A stretch of 50,231 bases of DNA from Nemertoderma westbladi (Eukaryota; Xenacoelomorpha; Nemertodermatida; Nemertodermatidae). The stretch is from NCBI GenBank assembly GCA_032718475.1, contig JAUCBJ010000892.1, positions 1 through 50,231 on the forward strand, in the 5' to 3' direction. How positions within the stretch are numbered: the stretch's first letter is position 1; each line of letters begins with the position of its first letter. Of the stretch, positions 33,450 to 43,499 are shown one piece after another. The notes beneath the pieces were generated by a model. It saw only the letters and a list, made by a program, of their open reading frames with translations. It was not told the origin of the DNA and did no database searches. The position numbers and the translations under genes are program-made.

Positions 33450-33720
33450 ACATTAGGTGTATGAACACGGGGTACATCATATAACATTGAGTATCACGGA
33501 TACACCATCAACAACATCGACATTGTACATCATTTATAACATTCTGTGTTTTATAACACAAACAGGGTACAATGTTAACATAGTGTTTATAAACACATTG
33601 TACATTATCACCAACATTAAATCGTGTTTATTAACACCATAAATATCATCAACAACAATAACAATGTGTGTAGAATCACATGGTGCATCATCAACAACAT
33701 AACATGATGTTAATGTTAAG
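33450..33720. repeat. Minisatellite, ACATCATCAACAACATTGAC type
   Basis: About four to five diverged units of roughly 60 bp built from CATCATCAACAACA and ATTGTGTTTATAAACAC. Related to 29800-29965. Confidence 0.6.
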
Positions 33721-33900
33721 TGTCAAAAGAAAACTACATCTTTGGACTTTGGCCCCAGAAACCAACAGTCAACAAATACTTTTGATTCACGGTTTACACA
33801 CAATGGCCAGATACTGTGGCTAACCCCCAAAGATTGTGAAATTTGTATGGTGATTGATTGGAAAATGGATTGAAAAATGTGTATGGTGAAAGAAAGGGTT

Positions 33901-36686
33901 GGGTCATTCCACGCCAAATCATCCAGTATTTTCAATTTTGACACTATAGGTCTCAGATTGTTTTGAAACCTGCACCAAATATTAGCGAACATATATATAT
34001 AATGCTACAGGCGTCAACCTGCCAATCACCACATCCTCTGAGGATGAGTCACGGCGGTTCTACCACGCACAACTACCCGTTAGTGGTTAGTAGTAGACCT
34101 AGTGGTGGGGTGAGGGGGGGGGGGGGGGTGTTTAATGGTTAGTAGTAGAAGTATACGTAGATGTAGTGATAGATGGGGGGGGGGGGGGGTTGTTTAACGC
34201 GGTTAGTACTGTAGTAGTAGACGTAGTGCGATAGAGGATGGGGAGGGGGGTATTTAATGGTTAGTAGTAGACATAGTGATAGAGGGTGAGGGGTGGGGGT
34301 TATTAACAGTTAGTAGTATAGGGGGGGGGGGGGGGGGGTTTTGTTTAACTGTTAGTAGTAGAATAGTGATAGGGAGTGGGGGTGTTTGTTAATATGACGC
34401 ATGTTTTCTCTGATCGTAATGGTTGTTATCAGGTTAAATGTGTAACCTCTATCTCATATATTGCTCTCGTCATTATTGGTTTATTTTGTATAAGTCAGTG
34501 GGATAGTTGGTCTGTTGCCTGTAGGGGTTGACAGTATTTGATATTGATGACTCATATTCTGAAGGACTAATAATGCTGCCCGGCTAATCCTAAGGTCGGT
34601 TATGAGTGTTTCATTAATATTGTAGGAATGGGAGCATTGCGTGGTGGTTGGAAGGTCTGTAATTCGAGAGTCACTGGTGTTTGTTTATTATAGTCCATTA
34701 GGCTGGAGTCATAAATCAACAGTTGACATGTTTATTCGTTTTAAAAAATTTCCCATAGATGTTGTTGGTTTGTTCTTGGTGAATATTCAATATAACAGGG
34801 GTATATAAAATTTATCTCCATAATTCTATCTTATAACAGAGGTATAAAATCGCGCTTTATCAATAAGATGATAGCAAATGGGGTATCTTTGGGTTGTTGA
34901 TATCATTATAAATGTAATGAAAAGGCAGTGGTGGTGTGACATTGATTTTTGATGTGGTATAGTGAGATGTATTGGTAATCTGTTAATTGGTAGGGGAATA
35001 GTGTTTAGATGGATTGTTTTGTTGGGTATTTAGTAGAGATATTGTGCGTTATCATTATAGGTATAGAACCTTTATTAAATAGTAATAGTATTTATTACTA
35101 ACTAATCCAATTTTATTCTGTTTTTCTGAAGTTGGGATGGTAGTTTGAGCGTTTTAGAGAAAAAAAGTGGAAGATTTAGTTGGAAATTTGTTAGTTGGGT
35201 AGTGCGCTATGCTGTATCTTACCCATAGGTGCCCAGCCCAACACCTACAGGGGGTATTTAAGGAATACCCTACCCTGGGTTAGATGTCTCTAGTGTTGCC
35301 ACTAAAAGTTGCGGAACCCTATACCGCATGGAAATTAAAATCCCTGAAAGTAAAAAATTTGGTAAAATGGGATGAAAGGGCCTGGAAATATGTAAATTAA
35401 TGCAATTGAAATATTTCTGAAAAATATACATGAAAAAGAAGTAAATATCAGCCATATTAATTGCCAATTTGTTCGTTAGTTTATATCATGCTAGATGAAT
35501 TACAATCCCAGTATTTGTCAGATTTGTACAGTACCAATTATACCTTAATTTTTAACATGCATGAGTATGTAAGAGTATGTATTGACACTCGCGAAATGAT
35601 AGGTGAGCATTGCAATTAATTTAGTAAAAGTTTTGAACAATATGTACAGTATTCCATTAAGTGAGATTATGACTGATATTCTCAGTAAATCATGCATTCG
35701 TCTTGCAAGCTTACCGCTTTAGTTGTATGATTCAACTTATCCTGTTTTTTTTTTGTATTGGGTACAATCTTTCAGATCGTAGGTGTGGGTGGGTGTCGCG
35801 GTGTGGGGTAGGGTAGTGGGTTGGTGTATGTTGATTTTATGTTCATTTTCGTCAGAGAGCGAGAGTGGGAGAGGTGATGAGTTGGGGCAGTTCCGCGGCA
35901 ATAATAATACTGCCTCTCAATAAAGAGACCCCCTTTACTGCTATCAGGGACGCGTTGTTCGACAGAGCCCCGTCAGCAAAAACAGCCAGTACCGCTAGTC
36001 GGTGGGGTTGACTTGTTGACGAGAGGCTATTTACAGGCGCATCGGTCAACCATTACTGACCATTAGCGAACATATATCTAGCAAAATGCAAAAAAAATTA
36101 GCTCAAAATGTTTCACGGTTTAAAAGTTACAGCCCTCTAAAAATGGCGAGTCTGCGAATAATGCGATAATTTGAAAATTTGTGTGATCACCCTCATCAAA
36201 TTTTGCATGATTTTACTATCACATGTTGTATATATTCACACCAAAAACCAAGACCGGCAACACTTGGCCACATCACCAAATGAGCATTTGAATTTTGTCA
36301 GTTATCAAACAATCGCAAAAACTCAAATTTTTAAATTTTTTCACCCATGGAGTACTTGGACTTCGTTTTGAGTCGTTATTAATGCCATTTTCGAACTCAG
36401 TACCATCAAATTACCCCAGAAACATCTAATTGGTCTTATAAATCAGACAAAATTGTCTAAATGTTCATATTTGTGGATTTAACACACATCGCGATAAGCG
36501 CAACGATTGCAAGTGTTGACCGCAGAGTCGCCATTTTTAAAGGGATGTAACTTTTGAACCATAAAACATTTTGGGCAATTTTTTTTGCATTTTGCTAGAT
36601 ATATGTTCGCTAATATTTTGTGCAAGTTTCAAAAAAATCTGTGACCTATGGTGTCAGGCCCTGGATGACTTGACGTGGAATGACCC
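33901..36686. mobile_element. 2.8-kb TIR element without a transposase frame
   Basis: The left end (GGGTCATTCCACGCCAAATC, continuing to ATTAGCGAACATATAT) and the right end (reverse-complemented GGGTCATTCCACGTCAAGTC, continuing to ATTAGCGAACATATAT) are inverted over about 100 bp at about 80-85 per cent identity. GGTT lies on both outer sides (33897-33900, 36687-36690), a possible 4-bp target duplication. Inside are a second inverted pair (36061-36160 and about 36505-36610) and a G-rich minisatellite. There is no recognisable transposase, so it is a non-autonomous or decayed element. Confidence 0.65.
34080..34395 (+). repeat. G-rich minisatellite, about six units of roughly 50-60 bp
   Basis: Units contain GGTTAGTAGTAGACGTAGTG and a G run of variable length (up to about 17). 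The G runs lie in one strand and could form quadruplexes. Confidence 0.8.
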
Positions 36687-36808
36687 GGTTGTGTTTTTGC
36701 TTCTATGTCTCTAGAGGTATCCAATCCAGGTGTCGTGCACCAGTGTAATTGTTTTTCGGATATGTAATACTACTTTCATTATTCTCCATACTCTTTTTTA
36801 ATATTAAT

Positions 36809-36925
36809 GATCTAGCAAATGTCATGGGTAATAGGGAGTTGTGGCGGTGCAATTTTGTTGACCAGCCGGCGCATCATTCTTAAAAATGCAGCTGCAATGC
36901 AGCATGCCGATCCTAGTAGTAGTAG
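36809..36925 (+). mobile_element. LINE family A, copy 3, 3' end only
   Basis: 117 bp encoding the C-terminal end (NVMGNRELWRCNFVDQPAHH, stop) plus the 3' UTR ending in TAGTAGTAGTAG. ATTAAT flanks both sides (36803-36808, 36926-36931), consistent with a short target duplication. It lies 130 bp upstream of the transporter start codon. Confidence 0.8.
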
Positions 36926-37055
36926 ATTAATAATTATAAAGTTAACAATAAAATTTTAATACATTTAAATTTAATATTTTTATTAAATTATAATTTTACT
37001 AGATATATCATATATTAGATATTTATACTAGATATGAGGTAGGTCGGTCTACAAA

Positions 37056-38718
37056 ATGTCAGACGAATCGGCACCCATTGTCTCGTGTGATGAAAATGAA
37101 ATTGCTACAAATCAGAACGGCCATCGAAAGGGCTGGAGACTATACATGTTGGTGGTAATTTTGATGGTAAATCAAATGATACCAGGATGGTGTCATAATC
37201 TATTGGAGTCATTCTTCCCAATTGTTGTAGAAGAACGTGGTTGGTCGAAGACTCTAATTGGTACATTACTAGCAACATTTGCCACCATCAGACTAGTAAT
37301 ATACATTAGTTGTCCTCATTCTATCAACAATTGGGGGACTCGTATATCTTTGGGGATGTTTGGTGTCATCGGGGCAATTTCTCAGTTTGCATTTGGGTTT
37401 GTTGGATGTATACCAATCGGTAATAATGGGTTATATATATTCACATGTTTTTCTCTGCGCATCATTGAAGCAGTTGGGCTCAACATCAGTTTTATGTATT
37501 CATACAGTTTATTGATGGAATTGGTGCCATCGCAAAGAACTTTACTAGCTAATCTAGCAGTAGTTATTGACAACCTTGGATTTATGATTTCACCGGGTGA
37601 GTACAAAAAAAAGACCCAAGACCCAAAGGCCTGTGTAAACTTTCGTTTATTGTTTTGGTTTCCACAACAGGCCTCTGTAACCTGCTCCTTTACAAACCTG
37701 CTCCTTAAAATGGCAATGGGACCTAAAGCTCTATGGGACCTGCTCTTTGGGACCTAACGCGACTTTACTTCTTTGTTTTGTACAGGTACCAAAGAGCGTT
37801 AGGTCCCATTGCCATTTAAAAGAATAGGTTACAAAGGCGTATTGGGGGAACCAAAACAATTAACAAAAGTTAACACATGTTACAAGAATATGCAGGTCTT
37901 ATAAATGGGTCTTTGGTCTTTGTTTTGTACTCATCCTGATTTCACCAGCTTTTGGTTCAACAGTATTTGCTGCATGGGGTTTTAAGTTCCCATTTATAAT
38001 ATCCGGTTTGATGTTTCTTACTGTCACACTTTACTGCTGGAAGGAATCACCGGACTATGTCTACGACAGATGTGAATCAAAAGATGACAGACCAACTTAT
38101 ATTGAAGTTCTGAAGAATCCAGCAATTACACTTATATTTATTTTGAACGCATATTGGAGACTACTTTCAGCATTCACCCTTGCGAATTATTCTGCCTACA
38201 TTTTTCACATCTACAATGTGAACCAGTACAACATTGGTGGTATTTATATGATTACTCCGGGCTTTCAAACTTCCACAGGCCTCATAATGGTGTTGTTTAT
38301 GAAGAAATTTAAATCTATCTTTCCAACTGTATTTGGGGCAATGTTACTAACAGTATCAATGCAATTAATAGGCCCAACAGAACTACTGGGTTTACCACAT
38401 AATCTCGATATCTCTATCTCTGGATGCGCTCTCTTTGGATTTGGTGCTGGATTATACCTAACTCCTGGGCTGGAAACACAAACGCAACTCGCAGTGAAAG
38501 TTTGCGGTTTTCCAGATAATGTAGACACCAGGTCCCTTCTCCAACAAATGCTTCGAATTGCAACGTCTATTGGAACTATCATAGGTCTCATTATTGGTGG
38601 CTTTCTCAACGATATATTTGGAATGGAATTAGTTTCTTCGTTTCTCGGTCTATTTGGGTTGCCGTATATTTTCGCTCTGTTTTCTGTGTTCGCCTTTAGA
38701 TGTCGCGTTTACAAGTAG
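37056..38718 (+). CDS. MFS transporter, SLC18B1-like, two exons joined across an introner (436 aa)
   Basis: Exons 37056-37596 and 37949-38718 join in phase to 436 codons plus stop, normal for a 12-span major facilitator. An in-frame TGA at 37035-37037 supports the start. The N-terminus is polar (about 30 residues), then repeated hydrophobic spans. Family marks: FPIVVEERGWSKTLIGTLLA (loop between spans 1 and 2), FSLRIIEAVGLN (span 4), and the motif-C region NLGFMISPAFGSTVFAAWGF followed by KFPFIISG. These fit the SLC18B1 group of vesicular polyamine/amine antiporters better than other MFS groups, though the substrate is unproven. The second half carries spans 7-12, ending FGLPYIFALFSVFAF. The only interruption is a TIR element whose splicing restores SPAFG. 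The 3' end is duplicated at 32131-32510. An unspliced reading stops after about 233 codons. Confidence 0.88.
37595..37936 (+). mobile_element. Introner-like TIR element inserted in the transporter gene, 342 bp
   Basis: It starts GGGTGAGTACAAA and ends TTTGTACTCATCC, its near complement. It is flanked by a perfect 10-bp duplication TGATTTCACC (37585-37594, 37937-37946). The arms are inverted over more than 100 bp, and each holds a copy of the recurrent module (37645-37691 plus, 37818-37864 minus). At 37771-37785 CTTTGTTTTGTACAG is a second potential 3' splice site, conserved in the other copy. No coding capacity. Confidence 0.88.
37597..37948 (+). other. Intron derived from a transposon (introner)
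   Basis: A 352-nt intron: donor CCGG|GTGAGT at 37597 and acceptor TTTCACCAG| ending at 37948. The donor lies in the terminal repeat of the inserted element. The acceptor AG is host DNA directly after the right-hand target duplication. Joining gives TCA CCG GCT TTT GGT, the same Ser-Pro-Ala-Phe-Gly that the uninterrupted target (TCACCAGCTTTTGGT) would encode. Confidence 0.85.
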
Positions 38719-38793
38719 AAGCTTTCTAGGTGGTGGGGCTGATTGTTTAATTTTATTTGCAACACATTTAGAATGCAATAACATGCATTTAAG

Positions 38794-38799
38794 AATAAA
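38794..38799 (+). terminator. Poly(A) signal AATAAA of the transporter gene
   Basis: A canonical hexamer 75 nt past the stop codon, also present in the duplicated copy at about 32273. Confidence 0.7.
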
Positions 38800-38898
38800 A
38801 AATTCTAAACTGAAAATTGTATAGGTTTAAAATCTCTGAAATGACTATATCTCACTTTCATAGAAGTAGTACTAGAGGAGGGCCTAGCGGCCCGTAAA

Positions 38899-40053
38899 GC
38901 AAGGGTTATAAAAAAGTGATTGCAATTTAATGGCATGTTATCAATCAATTAATTGCAATTGGAAATTATATCAATCATTTAATTGCAATTAAAGTCTTGA
39001 ACCAATCAATTAATTTACAAAATCAATTATTCAATTAATTGCCAATTATTTTAAAAAAAGTTGAAGATATAATATTTACATAATTTATTTATTACGACTG
39101 ACTATTCAATATCAGTAACATACGGGTCCTACGAATTACCCCAAAATACCCCAAAATAGTCAAAAATTACCCCAAAAAGGCTAAAAAATTACCCCAAAAT
39201 CAGCCAACAATGTTTATTAACGGCGAGGAAAAGGAACAGGTTACAGTGGCAAGTTTTTTTTAACCAAAACAATAAACGAGAGTGAAGAAAAAATTGTAAA
39301 TTTTTTTGGGGGTAATTCGTCATTTTTTTTGGGTTAATTCGTAATTTTGCCATAATTTGTGGTATAAATTAAATTTCCAAAACAAATGCTCAAAAACAAG
39401 TATTTTGGGGTAATTCTAACTAGCTGACTAGGCTATTTTGGGGTAGTTTTATTATACTATTTTGGGGTGTTTTGGGGTAATCCGTAGGGCCTACCGGTAG
39501 TTACTACCTAGCTTATTTCTGTCAAGTATCTCGCTCAAACTACCGCAGTACCGCTGTACCGGTACAGGTAACAAGATAACTGAAATGAACGGCTGATGCT
39601 GTTGTAGGCAGTCAGTATGTAGGCCTAATGCTGTAAATATGACTGATACTGATAGTTTATTTTACATAGTGTTTGTGTAGTGGTTCTGTGCACTGTATAG
39701 TAAGCAATAGGAATATAGCCTACAGTAAAACGGTAAGTATTACTGATGCTGCAACTCTGCAAGGCTGGGCGCTGGCTAACTTTCTACTGTTGAACTGATA
39801 AAAATAATTGGATAGGCCCAATTGATTGGGCTGCGCAATGGACGCAATACATTGATAATTGCTTCCTGGGCAATCAATTATCCAATTAATTTCGTCTGTC
39901 TCAATGAATTATCCAATTAATTGCGTCCATCCCAATCAATTATCCAAATAGTTTGAAATTACCAATAAATTAATTTGGTCAATTAATTGCAATTAATTGT
40001 TTGCCTATTGGTTTGCTAATTAGTTTGCTAATTGTTTTTTTGATAGCCCTTGC
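38899..40053. mobile_element. TIR element rich in CAATTAATTG, about 1.15 kb, with a nested insertion
   Basis: Inverted ends GCAAGGGTTATAAAAAA (left) and GCAAGGGCTATCAAAAAAA (right, reverse-complemented), with many AATTAATTGCAATTGG words near both ends. A different element at 39128-39488 sits inside it. The left end forms the downstream flank of the transporter gene. No clear target duplication. Confidence 0.55.
39128..39488. mobile_element. TIR element with TACCCCAAAA repeats and a module copy
   Basis: The ends are inverted (CCTACGAATTACCCCAAAAT left; CCTACGGATTACCCCAAAAC right, reverse-complemented) and consist of repeated TACCCCAAAA. A minus-strand copy of the recurrent module lies at 39228-39277. 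Confidence 0.65.
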
Positions 40054-41078
40054 CGTGAAGCAAGTCGTAAGAATAGTAGTAAGAGTCGTAAGAGTTTTTT
40101 GTTCTGTCAAATAAATTAGTCTGAGATTAGTCCCGGTGTTCGAGCTATTTTATACGCAGCTTCAGACTATAATTATTCCGTTGTAATCGTAATCATCTGA
40201 TGAATTATAACAGCTGTTGTGAATATAGAAGATAGAGAGCGGTTAGCGAAATGATTCTTTTGTTCTATCGGTTAGAGTAATCGGAGAGGAGTCGAGGTGT
40301 CAATAGATTGATAATAATAGTTGTTGTCATGAATTCAATACAATAGCGTCAAAGAAGTAAGTAATAAGACGAATTCGTTCTTAATTTTATAAATAAAACA
40401 AGTTGAAATGTTTCAATTTCAATCCGCGATTTACCAATATATATTAATTAAATACATCAATGATACTGTATTATTATTATAGCAGAGAACATTTCAGACC
40501 CGAGAATCAACAGAAGTACTCTGTCTAACTAAAATTCATTCAGCTGGCCTGTCACCTAACATAGCACAGTGAGAGTAACCTTGTAGATATTCCCATAGGA
40601 TTCACTGAAAAGAGCTATTCAGCTGACGGGGTTTTACTTTAGAAACTACTGTCTGGGATAGCGTGGCTGAGTAAACACAACCTTACTAAACTTGGCAAGC
40701 AATATACTTCTCTGCAGTTTGGGCCTATTCTATAGCATTCAACACTAGGCCCTCTCTATAATTTTTTTTCATGAGCACACCAGCTGGTGTTTATATCATT
40801 GAGTCTATGGCAAGATTGCACCCAACCTCAGAAGCCAGTAGCTTTTCTTTCTTACAGTAGCTAATTTGCAACAAAAGTCGGATCACCATACAGTGTCTAA
40901 CTTATATTTTTTGTAATTCTTCAAAATCAGACCATCTTATCCTGGAATTTACACTGTATAATATAGTATTACTTATATTTTTTGAAAGCATAGGCGGCCT
41001 ATTTCAAAATCATTTCATCATTTACATTTGCGAACTGCTGCCTAAATTCATCACCAATAAAAATGTAATGCAAACAAG
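40054..41078. other. Non-coding DNA, nothing recognised
   Basis: AT-rich sequence with no supported exon or repeat. Confidence 0.4.
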
Positions 41079-41699
41079 GCGTACTACTATATACAAGGCC
41101 ATGCCATCGAGTTAACTGGGGGCAAGATTTTTTTTCAACAATTTGATATTTTGATATTGGGAGAGTTCTATAAATTTTCATTTGCTGCAATTTGGTCAAT
41201 GGACGTAATTGAAGCAACCTCGTTAAGTAAGATAAAAAATTTATGGTATATAGCTAGTGTTTTAGATAGGTTTAGCTAGTAATTTTGACACTGGTTCCGA
41301 CATCCTACTTCCCTCTATAAATATTTTGTAGTACGTGTATATTTTGTATGTTCTAGAACATAATTTTTTTAAAAATGAATAGCTAACGTGTTCTGGAACA
41401 TTTTCTATACAAATAGTAAAAAGAACTAGCTACTACAAAATATTTATAGAGGGAAGTAGGATGTCGGAACCAGTGTCAAAATTACTAGCTAAACCTATCT
41501 AAAACACTAGCTATATACCATAAATTTTTTATCTTACTTAACGAGGATGCTTCAATTACGTCCATTGACCAAATTGCAGCAAATGAAAATTTATAGAACT
41601 CTCCCCATATCAAAATATCAAATTGTTGTAAAAAAAATAATCTTGCCCCCAGTCACCGCCCCCAGTTAACTCGATGGCATGGCCTTGTATATAGTACGC
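41079..41699. repeat. Near-perfect inverted repeat (arms about 256 bp, loop 96 bp)
   Basis: The left arm 41079-41334 and the right arm 41431-41699 are complementary with only a few differences, one being a 13-bp tandem duplication in the right arm (AGTCACCGCCCCC near 41651). The loop contains TGTTCTAGAACA and TGTTCTGGAACATTTTCTAT, words also found in the centre of the 21971-22890 foldback. A transcript would fold into a very long hairpin. Confidence 0.9.
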
Positions 41700-41836
41700 A
41701 TTGAACGCAAACCAGCAAATTATATATATCACAGTGGTGATTTCGACCTTTTCCACCTTATCGGGTGAAAATATTTGTTCCTTTTTTATTAGAAATTGTT
41801 TATTTTCCTTATTTTCTGATTTACTCAATATCACCC

Positions 41837-43003
41837 GTAGGGGTGGGCACTTCTCCTATCTGCTACACTAAGATAGGGTTAGGTGCTACTCCTATCTGCT
41901 ACCCGAAGGTAGGGTTAGGTGCTACTCCTATCTGCTACCCGAAGGTAGGGGTGGGCGCTACTCCTATCTGCTACCCGAAGGTAGGGGTGGGCGCTACTCA
42001 TATCTGCTACCCGAAGGTAGGGGAGGGCGCTACTCCTATCTGCTACCCGAAGGTAGGGGTGGGCGCTACTCCTATCTGCTACCCGAAGGTAGGGGTAGGC
42101 GCTACTCCTCTCTGCTACCCGAAGGTAGGGGGGGGGGGGGGGCGCTACTCCTATCTGCTACACTAAGGTAGGGTTAGGTGCTAATCCTATCTGCTACCCG
42201 AAGGTAGGGGTGTGCGCTACTCCCATCTGCTACCCGAAGGTAGTGTTAAGTGCTACAACTCCTATCTGCTACCCGAAGGTAGGGGTGGGCGCTGCTCCTA
42301 TCTGCTACCCGAAGGTAGGGGTGGGCGCTACTCTTATCTGCTACCCGAAGGTAGGGGTGGGCGCTACTCTTATCTGCTACCCGAAGGTAGGGGTGGGTGC
42401 TACTGCTATATGCTACACGAAGGTAGGGTTAGGTGCTACTCCTTTCTGCTACCCGAAGGTAGGGGTGGGCGCTACTCCCATCTGCTACCCGAAGGTAGTG
42501 TTAGGTGCTACTCCTATCTGCTACCCGAAGGTAGGGTTAGGTGCTACAACTCCTATCTGCTACCCAAGGTAGGGGTGGGCGCTACTCCTATCTGCTACCC
42601 GAAGGTAGGGTTAGGTGCTACTCCTATCTGCTACGCAAAGGTATAGGGTTATAGGTGCTACTCGGGTGGGCGCTACTCCTATCTGCTACACTAAGGTAGG
42701 GTTAGGTGCTACTCCTATCTGCTACCCGAAGCTGAGTTAGGTGCTACTCCTATCTGCTACCCGAAGGTAGGGATGGGCGCTACTCCTATCTGCTACCCGA
42801 AGGTAGTGTTAGGTGCTACTCCTATCTGCTACCCGAAGGTAGGGTTAGGTGCTACAACTCCTATCTGCTACCCGAACTTAGGGGTGGGCGCTACTCCTAT
42901 CTGCTACCCGAAGGTAGGATTAGGTGCTACTCCTATCTGCTACACAAAGGTAGGGTTATAGGTGCTACTCCTATCTGCTACCCGAAGGTAGGGTTACGTG
43001 CTA
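41837..43003. repeat. 36-bp minisatellite, about 31 copies
   Basis: The unit contains GGTGGGCGCTACTCCTATCT followed by GCTACCCGAAGGTAGG. Two main variants alternate (GGGGTGGGCGCT and GGGTTAGGTGCT), and blocks of six to eight units recur, showing higher-order structure. Each unit has a CTACC-CGAA-GGTAG hairpin. Because 36 is divisible by three, long repetitive frames (GVGATPICYPKV) arise. I do not regard them as genes. Confidence 0.95.
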
Positions 43004-43499
43004 ATATACAAAGTATATGCCCCCAGTAATTCAACTGGTTCTCATTTTAACTACCCCAGGGGTTGGAAGGCTGTGTGGACCCTGGCCCCGCGGATATCAT
43101 AAGAACGCCCTTCATCTGCAGAATCCACATCGGAAAAAAAATTCCGCATCCTGAGATATCAAAATTCAAAGGTTAACTTTGGCAAGTAAATCGATATAAT
43201 TCTACTGATTTTTTTACTCAATTCTAGTTCTACCTAGAATTTCAAAAAAAACATTAGAATTATATCGATTTAAGTCTCAAAATATACAATTTAGAATTTT
43301 GGGGGCGCATGGTGATGCTGCGACGCCAGTGCCATTGTTCCACACAACAAACATAGAGTAAGGATGACAATGTCAGCTTTCAGTGCATACAAAAAGATGG
43401 GCCTGAGGAAGATCTTAGCTCCACATATTTGTTAATCTAGAGGTACAGTTCTTTGAGTAAATGGCCACTGAAGAGGTTGTAGATCAACTGTTTGTTCAA
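43004..43499. other. Non-coding DNA between two tandem repeats
   Basis: No recognised feature. It contains short AT-rich and C-rich patches. Confidence 0.4.

Noticed and set aside
37056-37757. 233-aa ORF as a complete short transporter
   Set aside because: Its last 50 residues are translated from the inserted element. Splicing restores the normal 12-span protein.
41765-42961. Four plus-strand ORFs of 62-144 aa reading GVGATPICYPKV repeats
   Set aside because: They are products of a 36-bp tandem repeat whose period is a multiple of three. Two frames are open at once and there is no flanking coding sequence.
41837-43003. Telomere-like TAGGGTTAGG words
   Set aside because: They occur only as part of the 36-bp unit and never as consecutive TTAGGG repeats.
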